Assembly (NCBI GenBank): GCA_965247255.1
Contig: CBDFGS010000013.1
Span: forward strand, 744,001-808,000
Reading direction: 5' to 3'
Source of the DNA: CBDFGS01 sp965247255
Lineage (GTDB): Bacteria; Chloroflexota; Dehalococcoidia; Lucifugimonadales; CAUZJF01
Length of the DNA: 64,000 nucleotides
The notes below the pieces were generated by a model, which was given only the letters and a program-made list of their open reading frames with translations, searched no databases and was not told the origin of the DNA. Shown piece by piece: positions 1 to 6,435 of the stretch (position 1 is its first letter; every line of letters starts with the position of its first letter). The position numbers and the translations under genes were made by a program.

Positions 1-146
1 CGTGCGGGGTTGTCGCCGACGATCGTCTTGTAGAACAGATCGACGCCCAGGCCGGTCAGACGCTCAGCCAACCACGCGGAGTTGGTGTCCACGATCTGGC
101 CAAGCAGAAGCTCCGAGCCGATAGCCACTAGCTCGGCGTTGGCCAT
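1..146 (-). CDS. cinA: CinA N-terminus (partial)
   Basis: Start of a CinA-family protein (competence/damage-inducible protein A; members act as nicotinamide-nucleotide amidase and/or ADP-ribose pyrophosphatase in pyridine nucleotide recycling). Translating the minus strand from ATG at 146 gives 48 codons that run off the window edge. They begin MANAELVAIGSELLLGQ and go on through IVDTNSAWLAERLTGLGVD, the diagnostic MoCF/CinA-type N-terminal domain (IGSELLLGQ...DTNS). The ATG directly abuts the TAG of the upstream monooxygenase gene (147-149), so the two are probably cotranscribed. Only the N-terminal domain is visible, so the presence of the C-terminal amidase domain cannot be judged. Confidence 0.9.
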   Translation of the reverse strand, partial: MANAELVAIGSELLLGQIVDTNSAWLAERLTGLGVDLFYKTIVGDNPA

Positions 147-1262
147 CTAGGCCTTCCGCTCGGCGTCGATCCTGGCTCTGGCCAAGGGCAAAAGGTCGGC
201 GGCCGCGCGTCGGCACTCTTCGACATGAGGGTAGCCGGACAGTATGAACTCGTCGATACCCAATCTCCAGTACCCGAGAAGCTCGTCGGCTACCTGCTCC
301 GGTGTTCCTACCAGAGCGGTGCCGCAGTTGACCCTTACGGAAGATATCCCGTTCCACAGGTGCGGCCCCAGCCGATGGTCGTTAGCGGCCTGGGCCTGGG
401 CGCGCTGCCCGACCATCGGAGTGCCGGCGAAGACGGCCTGCCTCTGCTCCTTCACCCTCACGTCGGCCTGGGAGAGCAGCTCATCCGCCGCCGCCCACGC
501 CTCTGCTTCAGTGTCTCGCACTACCAGGTGGGAGCGCAGACCGTATTCCCCGCTGCGGCCGGCTTCCGAGAAGCTGGCGCCGGCCCGCCTGAGGTGCTGC
601 GCGATCGCCTCCTGCGGCTGAATCCACGCCAGGTAGACGTCCGCCTGACTACCGGCAAGTGCAAGCGCGTCCGGGGAGGCGCCTCCGAGGTAGAACCTCG
701 GGCCGCCGACCGTTCCGGGGGAGACCATAGCGCCGCGCAGGTGAACATGGGCGCCCTCGAAGACGACCGGCTCCGGCGCCTCCCACAGCTTCCGGCACGC
801 AGCGATGAACTCCTCGGCCCGCGAGTACCTGGTCGCATGGTCGCTCACCTCGCCCAGCCGCTCAAAGTCGCCCTGTATCCCACCCGGCACGATGTTTAAG
901 TCCAGGCGGCCGTCGCTCATCTGGTCCAGTGTGGCGGCCATCTGCGCGAACAGCCCAGTCGAGATAAACCCGGGCCTCACGGCTACGAGGAAACGGATTC
1001 GATCGGTGACTGCCGCGAGTCCCGTCACGGTCGTCCAGGTCTCGGCCAGCGGCGCGCCCTCCTCGAAGAGTCCGTTGGCGAACCTGGTGGGTATCAGCAG
1101 CGAGTAGAAGCCGCACTCCTCGGCTGTCTCGACGACTCGGCGCAGGTATTCGAACGTAGGAGGCCGCTCGGCCCGATAGGTGCCGATATGATGACCGTCC
1201 CCGTCGATGGGGACGAACCAGTCGAAGCGTGGGGCGGGCCGTTCAGAGGGTCGCGACGTCAC
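147..1262 (-). CDS. LLM class flavin-dependent monooxygenase, SsuD-like
   Basis: A 371-residue bacterial luciferase-fold enzyme expected to use FMNH2 and O2. The sequence follows the alkanesulfonate monooxygenase (SsuD) subgroup: FDWFVPIDGDGHHIGT near the N-terminus, a DGRLDLNIVPGG loop, and LGGASPDALALAGSQADVYL in the middle, followed by GLRSHLVVRDTEAEAW. The SsuD family releases sulfite from alkanesulfonates, but related members oxidise many substrates and no ssuE, ssuA or ssuC lies nearby, so the substrate is unknown. The start used is a GTG without a convincing Shine-Dalgarno sequence. The gene sits 42 bp after the metE-like gene and immediately before cinA, so all three probably form one transcript. 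Confidence 0.85.
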   Translation of the reverse strand: MTSRPSERPAPRFDWFVPIDGDGHHIGTYRAERPPTFEYLRRVVETAEECGFYSLLIPTRFANGLFEEGAPLAETWTTVTGLAAVTDRIRFLVAVRPGFISTGLFAQMAATLDQMSDGRLDLNIVPGGIQGDFERLGEVSDHATRYSRAEEFIAACRKLWEAPEPVVFEGAHVHLRGAMVSPGTVGGPRFYLGGASPDALALAGSQADVYLAWIQPQEAIAQHLRRAGASFSEAGRSGEYGLRSHLVVRDTEAEAWAAADELLSQADVRVKEQRQAVFAGTPMVGQRAQAQAANDHRLGPHLWNGISSVRVNCGTALVGTPEQVADELLGYWRLGIDEFILSGYPHVEECRRAAADLLPLARARIDAERKA

Positions 1263-1304
1263 TGGACAGCTCAGCGCGTTCGCCGATAGCGCGGACGCAG
1301 GGAG

Positions 1305-2396
1305 TCAGGCATACTTGTCACGCAGAATCCTCGCTCCCTGGCACATAGCGCTGAGCTTCAGGTAGGCCTCGTCGATGTCCATAGGGTTGGCGCTGGAGGG
1401 GGCGAAGCCGCAGTCGGGGTTGAGGGTGATTCGCTCCTTCGGTACAAGCTCCATGGCTCGCTCGACGCGTTCCACAACCTCCTGCGCGTTTTCGACATGC
1501 GGATCGGTGTGGTCGATAACACCGAGCCCTAGGACCTTGTCCTCCGGGAAGTCCCTCAGCACCCCGATACCGCCTGCGTCTGGAGTTGCGAACTCCATGG
1601 CGAACCGGTCCACGTTCATTCGCCCCAGGGCATTGATAATCAGGTCGTAGGGGCCCTTGGCGCCATGCTGCCGGTCCCAGTGCGCGTGACACAGGTGCAC
1701 GCTCAGAAATACGCCCTCATTCCCCTCCGCTGCGCCATTGACGCACTTGACGCTCAGCTCGATCTCGTTCTCCACGTCGGTTACGCCGTCACGCTCCCTG
1801 TATGCCGGGTCCACCAGCAGCGCAAGCCACGGGTCGTCCAGTTGGACCGCGTCTACACCGACTTCGGCGAGCGCTCTGATCTCGTCTCGGATGATAGGGA
1901 TACACGCCTCCATGAACTCTTCACGCGTGGCATAGGCTGACGGCGAGTGCTGCGGGCTCCACATGCGCCGCCCTATCGTGTACGGTGACGGCACCGCCGC
2001 CACTATCCTGGCGTTCGTTTGGGCCCGCAGGAAGGCCGCCTCGCCGGCCGCGATCGAACGCCGGGAGACAAGCTCCGAGACTACCGCGGGGTAGGTCAGG
2101 CCTGAGAAGCTAGCAGTCCCCACGTCTATCAAGTCGGGTTTGAAGCCATCGACGGCCTCTGTGAAGACCTTGACGTAGCTCTCCCGGCGCCACTCCCCAT
2201 CGGATATGAAGTCTAGCCCCGCTCGCTCTTGCATGCGCAGCGCGGAGGGGATCGCCGCGTCGAACAGCACGTCGGCATCGGCGTCGCTGATGCGCCCCGC
2301 CTTCCTATCCTCGACCACGTCGCGGACCCACTGCGGTCGCGGCAGGCTGCCCACCACCATAGTCGGGAAGAGGTTGCCGTCTCGTAGCTTTTCCAT
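1305..2396 (-). CDS. MetE-like cobalamin-independent methionine synthase, core form
   Basis: A 363-residue protein matching only the C-terminal catalytic barrel of MetE; the large N-terminal barrel of enteric MetE (about 750 residues in total) is absent. The zinc ligands are visible: His234-x-Cys236 in SVHLCHAH, Glu268 in AMEFA and Cys329 in NPDCGF. MetE-family enzymes move a methyl group to a thiol such as homocysteine. Short 'core MetE' enzymes from archaea and Dehalococcoides are thought to take the methyl from a methyl-corrinoid rather than from folate; whether this one does is inference. A strong promoter (2463-2490) and a leader hairpin precede it. Other MetE-like methyltransferases have the same fold, so the acceptor is not certain. 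Confidence 0.8.
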   Translation of the reverse strand: MEKLRDGNLFPTMVVGSLPRPQWVRDVVEDRKAGRISDADADVLFDAAIPSALRMQERAGLDFISDGEWRRESYVKVFTEAVDGFKPDLIDVGTASFSGLTYPAVVSELVSRRSIAAGEAAFLRAQTNARIVAAVPSPYTIGRRMWSPQHSPSAYATREEFMEACIPIIRDEIRALAEVGVDAVQLDDPWLALLVDPAYRERDGVTDVENEIELSVKCVNGAAEGNEGVFLSVHLCHAHWDRQHGAKGPYDLIINALGRMNVDRFAMEFATPDAGGIGVLRDFPEDKVLGLGVIDHTDPHVENAQEVVERVERAMELVPKERITLNPDCGFAPSSANPMDIDEAYLKLSAMCQGARILRDKYA

Positions 2397-2418
2397 CGGT
2401 TGTTTCAGTCACCTGGGT

Positions 2419-2439
2419 CGGCCCAGCAGCCCTGGGCCG
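2419..2439 (-). promoter_or_regulatory. Leader hairpin upstream of metE-like gene
   Basis: A perfect 8-bp inverted repeat, CGGCCCAG at 2419-2426 and CTGGGCCG at 2432-2439, with a 5-nt loop. It lies in the predicted 5' leader between the promoter and the start codon at 2396. There is no T-run after it, so it is not an obvious terminator. It could be part of an attenuator or RNA-stability element; I do not recognise a known SAM or cobalamin riboswitch core. Confidence 0.45.
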
Positions 2440-2462
2440 GAGGGTTGGTCGCAGACCCGCCC

Positions 2463-2490
2463 ATTGTAGTCGGGGCGGTGAGCGTGTCAA
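2463..2490 (-). promoter_or_regulatory. Sigma70-type promoter of the metE-like operon
   Basis: On the minus strand, TTGACA (2490-2485), a 16-bp spacer and TACAAT (2468-2463). The -35 is a perfect consensus and the -10 is a 5/6 match. The expected start of transcription is about 60 nt upstream of the metE-like start codon. Confidence 0.7.
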
Positions 2491-2768
2491 GCGCGTGAAA
2501 CTCCCCGCTCAGGTGGGTGTGTCGCGATTTGACCAGCAAGCCGCGGGACTATGAATCGGCCCCGGTAACCTGTCAGGGGCCATTTCATAGTACGCGGCAA
2601 CGAATCTTTCGACGGGCTCAGCGAGGAACCAACTATGTGACAGCCCGGTGACCTGAGCTTCGGTCAAATCTGCTACTTGGTCGCATGCTAGAATGATATT
2701 TCGCGCGCCTAATGCACCGCAGACACACCGAACGCGGTTAACCAGACAGCGGTCCCCAGGAAACACGA
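2491..2768. other. Intergenic region before oppD
   Basis: The rest of the divergent 372-bp gap between the metE-like gene and oppD. It is less GC-rich than its surroundings. A TAGAAT/TGATAT stretch at 2689-2699 could be a -10 element for oppD, but no -35 fits at 16-18 bp. An 85-codon minus-strand frame here has no homology I recognise and is not called. Confidence 0.3.
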
Positions 2769-3785
2769 ATGGCCAAGCTACTTGAAGTTCGAGACCTCAC
2801 AACGCAGTTTTTCACCGAGGATGGCGTTCTGCGCGCGGTGGACGGGATAAGCTACGACGTCGAGGAGGGCGATATCCTGGGGATGGTCGGCGAAAGCGGT
2901 TGCGGCAAGAGCGTGAGCGCCCTATCGATTCTGAGACTCGTGGCCGATCCCCCTGGGAAGATCGTTGACGGCGAGGTTATCTTCGAAGGCCAAGACCTGC
3001 TGAAGCTGAGTCCCTCGGAGATGCGACGGATTCGCGGGAACAGCATCGGAATCATCTTCCAGGAGCCGATGACCTCTCTGAACCCGGTCTTGACCGTCGA
3101 GCGTCAGCTGACCGAGACCCTGGAGCTTCACCTGAACATGAGCCCGGCAGGGGCGCGCCACCGCGCTGCCGAGCTACTCACCATGGTGGGGATAGCGGAC
3201 CCGGAGAGCCGGCTCAAGGACTACCCACACCAGTTCAGTGGGGGGATGCGGCAGCGCGTGATGATCGCAATGGCCATAAGCTGCAACCCTAAGCTGATCA
3301 TCGCCGACGAGCCGACGACGGCGCTGGACGTGACCATACAGGCGCAGATTCTCGAGCTGATGCAGAAGCTCGCTCTGGACCTCGGGACCGCGCTGATAAT
3401 CATCACCCATAACCTCGGAGTAGTCGCCAGGTACGCCCGCCGGGTGCTGGTGATGTATGCCGGGAAGATAATCGAGGTGGGGGATTCGACGGATATCTAC
3501 CACGACACCCGGCACCCGTACACATTGGGACTGCTCAACTCAGTCCCGCGTCTGGACCAGGTCGGCGACGCCTTACTGGACCCGATAGAGGGACTGCCAC
3601 CGGACCTGATAGATATGCCGCAGGGGTGCAGCTTCGCCCCCCGCTGTAAATACGTGATAGACAAGTGCAGGGCGGAGTCGCCCCCCCTGATGGCCAGCGG
3701 AGATGGTCACGAGTCCGCATGCTGGAGGTGGGAGGAGCTGCCGGAGATCAGCCGAGTCGCTTCCGCTTCCGAGGCCCAGGAGTAG
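2769..3785 (+). CDS. Peptide/nickel ABC transporter ATP-binding protein, OppD/DppD type
   Basis: A 338-residue ATPase of the oligopeptide/dipeptide importer group. It shows Walker A GESGCGKS, the Q-loop IIFQEPMTSLNPV, the signature FSGGMRQRVMIAMA, Walker B LIIADEPTTALDVT, and the H-loop ITHNLGVV. The C-terminal oligopeptide-transporter extension has PHPYTLGLLNSVP-like sequence and a CSFAPRCKY-type cysteine cluster that in relatives can bind an Fe-S cluster. The start has AGGAAA 6 nt upstream. It pairs with the OppF-like gene 2 bp downstream. No substrate-binding protein or permease gene lies in the window, so the import substrate is unknown. Confidence 0.92.
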   Translation: MAKLLEVRDLTTQFFTEDGVLRAVDGISYDVEEGDILGMVGESGCGKSVSALSILRLVADPPGKIVDGEVIFEGQDLLKLSPSEMRRIRGNSIGIIFQEPMTSLNPVLTVERQLTETLELHLNMSPAGARHRAAELLTMVGIADPESRLKDYPHQFSGGMRQRVMIAMAISCNPKLIIADEPTTALDVTIQAQILELMQKLALDLGTALIIITHNLGVVARYARRVLVMYAGKIIEVGDSTDIYHDTRHPYTLGLLNSVPRLDQVGDALLDPIEGLPPDLIDMPQGCSFAPRCKYVIDKCRAESPPLMASGDGHESACWRWEELPEISRVASASEAQE

Positions 3786-3787
3786 CA

Positions 3788-4792
3788 TTGGCCGAGAGTC
3801 CCGCCGCCCGCGACGCCATCTTAGAGGTGCGGAACCTCCAGATGTACTTCCCCGTACTGTCGGGGCTGATGTTTCAGCGGAAGGTCGCTGAGATCAAGGC
3901 TGTGGACAACGTCAGCTTCTATATCAAGAAGGGTGAGACGCTGGGCCTGGTGGGCGAAAGCGGAAGCGGCAAGACGACCGTCGGGCGCTGCATCCTTCAG
4001 CTCTATAAGCCAACCGGCGGCGACGTGCTCTTCGAGGGAGAGCGGCTCAACGACCTTAGCACTAAGGAGATGCGCCCGCTGCGTCGCAAGATGCAGGTGA
4101 TCTTCCAGGACCCCTACGGATCGCTGAATCCGAGGATGACCTGCGGGGATATCGTCGGCGAACCTCTGAAGGTCCACAACCTCACCTCGAGCAATGCCGA
4201 ATACCGCGACAAGGTGAACCAGTTGCTCGAGACGGTGGGTCTCAACCCATACATGGGAGACCGCTACCCCCATGAGTTTAGCGGCGGCCAGCGGCAGCGA
4301 ATCGGAATCGCTCGCGCGCTGGCGGTGGAGCCAACCTTCATCGTGTGCGACGAGCCCGTTTCAGCGCTGGATGTGTCGATCCAGGCGCAGGTCATCAACC
4401 TGCTGGAGCGGCTTCAGGACGAGTTAGGCTTGACGTATCTCTTCATCGCGCACGATCTGTCGGTCGTGCGCCATATCAGCGATCGAGTGGCGGTGATGTA
4501 CCTGGGCCACATAGTCGAGGTCGCCGAACGCCAGGAGCTGTACGAGAACCCGCTGCACCCCTATACGAGGGCGCTGCTGTCGGCAGTGCCCATACCGGAC
4601 CCGACCCTTGAGGCGAAGAGAGAACGGCTGATACTCACTGGTGAGCCGCCGAGCCCGATGCACCCGCCTGAGGGCTGCGTTTTCCATACACGCTGCCCGA
4701 TCGCCATCGACGAATGTAAGCTCGAGATGCCTGAGCTGCGAGAGGTGAGCGGGAGCCACTGGGTGGCTTGCATAAGGGCCCCGGGATACTAG
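3788..4792 (+). CDS. Peptide ABC transporter ATP-binding protein, OppF/DppF type
   Basis: A 334-residue partner of the preceding ATPase; OppD/OppF heterodimers power oligopeptide import. Motifs: Walker A GESGSGKTT, Q-loop VIFQDPYGSLNPRM, signature FSGGQRQRIGIARA, Walker B FIVCDEPVSALDVS, then the C-terminal extension with HPYTRALLSAVP and a CVFHTRCPIAIDEC cysteine pair. A TTG start at 3788 is chosen because AGGAG ends a few bases before it and the protein then begins LAESPAARDAILEVRNLQ. The longer frame from 3665 would overlap the partner gene by 121 bp and adds a non-homologous N-terminus. The two genes are 2 bp apart and clearly cotranscribed. Confidence 0.92.
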   Translation: MAESPAARDAILEVRNLQMYFPVLSGLMFQRKVAEIKAVDNVSFYIKKGETLGLVGESGSGKTTVGRCILQLYKPTGGDVLFEGERLNDLSTKEMRPLRRKMQVIFQDPYGSLNPRMTCGDIVGEPLKVHNLTSSNAEYRDKVNQLLETVGLNPYMGDRYPHEFSGGQRQRIGIARALAVEPTFIVCDEPVSALDVSIQAQVINLLERLQDELGLTYLFIAHDLSVVRHISDRVAVMYLGHIVEVAERQELYENPLHPYTRALLSAVPIPDPTLEAKRERLILTGEPPSPMHPPEGCVFHTRCPIAIDECKLEMPELREVSGSHWVACIRAPGY

Positions 4793-4844
4793 GGGGCGCG
4801 TCAAGAGCAGGCCGGGCTTTCGGTGCTCGATATCTGAATGCGGC

Positions 4845-5240
4845 CTACGAGGCTCCGCCCGCCGCGCGTCGTCTGTCGGCCTGGATGGCCATCTCGCGCT
4901 CCCTCCGTCGCTTGACGCGGTCCCATCCGCTTAGCGGCGGCTTCCCGGTGGCGATGCGGTGGTGCGCGTAGCGGTCCTCCATATATGGCTTGCCCAGGTG
5001 CGCCGTAACTTGCGCCTGGATTTCCGCAGAAACGTCCGCCCGTTGCCAACCGCAGTTTACGCACATCGTCCTGTCTGAATCGGAGCCGGGGTACTCCAGC
5101 ACCGCTCCATGACACCGCGGGCAACCTCTTAGCTTTATCATGTCAGTGGTGGCCGTTGCGCTACGAGTTCCTGCGACCTGGATGACTTTCTTGAGCCTGG
5201 ACATCGGGGAGTTACCGTCTGTTCCCCACTCCGTGCTCAC
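4845..5240 (-). CDS. Hypothetical zinc-ribbon protein
   Basis: A 131-residue protein of unknown role. A four-cysteine zinc ribbon is clear: CPRC at about residue 40 and CVNCGW about 20 residues later. It is followed by a conserved-looking YMEDRYAHHRIATGKPPLSGW stretch (shown in part) and a basic, helical C-terminus rich in Arg and Lys. This suggests a small nucleic-acid- or protein-binding adaptor, but that is inference. The frame opens with GTG at 5240; ATG codons at 5204 and 5141 are possible starts and none has a good ribosome-binding site. It lies alone on the minus strand, convergent with oppF and divergent from the FHA regulator, with which it may share the control region 5241-5465. Confidence 0.6.
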   Translation of the reverse strand: MSTEWGTDGNSPMSRLKKVIQVAGTRSATATTDMIKLRGCPRCHGAVLEYPGSDSDRTMCVNCGWQRADVSAEIQAQVTAHLGKPYMEDRYAHHRIATGKPPLSGWDRVKRRREREMAIQADRRRAAGGAS

Positions 5241-5283
5241 ACTAGCAATGTAATTCGAGTCTAAGGTCTCCGGTTAGGAAGTT

Positions 5284-5324
5284 CCTGACGTTGCGCCTTC
5301 TAACACCTGACAGGTTCCTGACAG
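5284..5324 (+). repeat. 11-bp-phased direct repeats, candidate operator
   Basis: CCTGACAG occurs at 5306-5313 and again at 5317-5324, exactly 11 bp apart. A third copy, CCTGACG, lies at 5284-5290, 22 bp (two phases) upstream. Tandem repeats spaced one helical turn apart are the usual binding pattern of OmpR/PhoB-type winged-helix proteins, and the next gene encodes such a domain, so autoregulation or control of the divergent zinc-ribbon gene is plausible. Confidence 0.5.
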
Positions 5325-5397
5325 AACGCGAGATGTGTTTGAGGGTTGCCCCGCTATACGAAGGGCCGACGACCGTACGCCAGATGGCGGTTAGGCC

Positions 5398-5427
5398 TTG
5401 CCAGGGCACGAACGCACGGGCTACAAT
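5398..5427 (+). promoter_or_regulatory. Sigma70-type promoter of the FHA/winged-helix gene
   Basis: TTGCCA (5398-5403), an 18-bp spacer and TACAAT (5422-5427), 38 bp before the start codon at 5466. Each hexamer matches consensus at 5/6 or 4/6. The phased CCTGAC repeats lie about 75-115 bp upstream of the -35. Confidence 0.55.
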
Positions 5428-5465
5428 TGGCCGGAACCCCTAGCTTGCGCCGGTGAGAGGTAGGA

Positions 5466-6143
5466 ATGACACGCGGGCCGGAGACGATGCTTGTGGTGGA
5501 GGCTGGGATACCCAACACGCGGGTAATTCCACTCAACCAACAGGTGTGTCTCATAGGTGCGTACGCGGATGCGGATGTCTTCATCGACAATCCGTATATC
5601 TCGCGAATGCATGCACAGATCGTTCAGGAGGGCGGCCGGTACAGGATTCGAGACCTGGACAGCAAGAACGGCACCTATGTCAACGGGACGCGCCTCGAGG
5701 GCGACGGGCACGTCTTGAAATCCGGCGACACCATCGAGCTGGCTGAGAACGAGGTTTTGCTCCGTTTTCGTAAGCGAGGGACGACGGTGTCGTTGCCCTC
5801 CGGGAAACAGGAAGACAACGACATCCTCGTCGACTCGAAGTCGCGCGAGGTGCGGGTACAGGGCCAGGAGCTCGGCACCCCCCTCTCTCGTAAAGAGTTC
5901 GATGTGCTCAACCTCCTGTACCAGAAGCGCGGTGAGGCCTGCAGCAAGGACGAGATCGCATCAGTCGGGTGGCCGGAGCGTAACGGTGGTGACGTCGGCG
6001 ATCAGGAGATCGAGCAGTCTATTCGAAGGCTGCGACTGCGAATCGAGCCGGACGCGTCACAGCCGCAATACGTTGTCACGGTGCGAGGCTACGGGTATAA
6101 GCTTGCGCATGAGTCACAGCCGGTTCCCCCTAAGGTGGTTTAA
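5466..6143 (+). CDS. FHA domain plus OmpR-type winged-helix regulator
   Basis: A 225-residue cytoplasmic regulator. An FHA phosphothreonine-binding domain spans about residues 25-100, with IDNPYISRMHAQI and LDSKNGTYVNGTRL, which carry the conserved Arg, Ser/His and Asn positions. A trans_reg_C winged helix spans about residues 125-215, with LSRKEFDVLNLLYQKRGE and IRRLRLRIEP ending in VRGYGYKL. There is no receiver domain, so the DNA-binding module appears to be coupled to Ser/Thr-kinase signalling through FHA. AGG-rich sequence precedes the ATG by 5-8 nt. It stands alone behind its own promoter, followed by a palindromic repeat. The kinase and target genes are not in the window. Confidence 0.9.
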   Translation: MTRGPETMLVVEAGIPNTRVIPLNQQVCLIGAYADADVFIDNPYISRMHAQIVQEGGRYRIRDLDSKNGTYVNGTRLEGDGHVLKSGDTIELAENEVLLRFRKRGTTVSLPSGKQEDNDILVDSKSREVRVQGQELGTPLSRKEFDVLNLLYQKRGEACSKDEIASVGWPERNGGDVGDQEIEQSIRRLRLRIEPDASQPQYVVTVRGYGYKLAHESQPVPPKVV

Positions 6144-6145
6144 GG

Positions 6146-6182
6146 AACATCCCCCTCGCCCCCTTTTTCAAAGGGGGATGTT
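6146..6182. repeat. Palindromic dispersed-type repeat
   Basis: Starting 2 bp after the stop of the FHA gene, 11-nt arms AACATCCCCCT (6146-6156) and AGGGGGATGTT (6172-6182) enclose a 15-nt loop. The loop itself holds a second left arm, CCCCCTTT (6159-6166), able to pair with AAAGGGGG (6170-6177). The 'CCCCCTTTTTCAAAGGGGG' type of palindrome is a common dispersed intergenic element in many bacterial phyla. It may also end transcription of the FHA gene. The rest of 6183-6435 shows no gene. Confidence 0.6.
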
Positions 6183-6435
6183 GCCAGAAGCCTGCGTATG
6201 TCGCGTTCTCCCCTTCCCTTCAGCGCGTTGCTCCACGCATAAGGGTCCACAGCTGAAAAGGGAGCGCGCGAGTCATCTCGCCTCCAGGGCGTAACGGTCC
6301 TAAGACATGGGGTGGCGCTCGCGTGTCCAAACGGCGCTGCGGACGCCAACTCGCCGCTGTGCCCGTATCGCTCTCCGCTCAGGCCTGGGACCCCGCCGCG
6401 ACGTCAGCCCAAACACGGACCGAGGTACAAACTAC

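Noticed and set aside
225..899. A 224-codon plus-strand frame
   Set aside because: It is antisense to the SsuD-like gene and has no recognisable domain.
2509..2766. An 85-codon minus-strand frame in the gap before oppD
   Set aside because: It has no ribosome-binding site, no family motif and overlaps the oppD control region.
6292..6304. TAACGGTCCTAAG, identical to a core stretch of 23S rRNA
   Set aside because: The match is 13 nt only; flanking bases do not continue as 23S rRNA, so it is chance.
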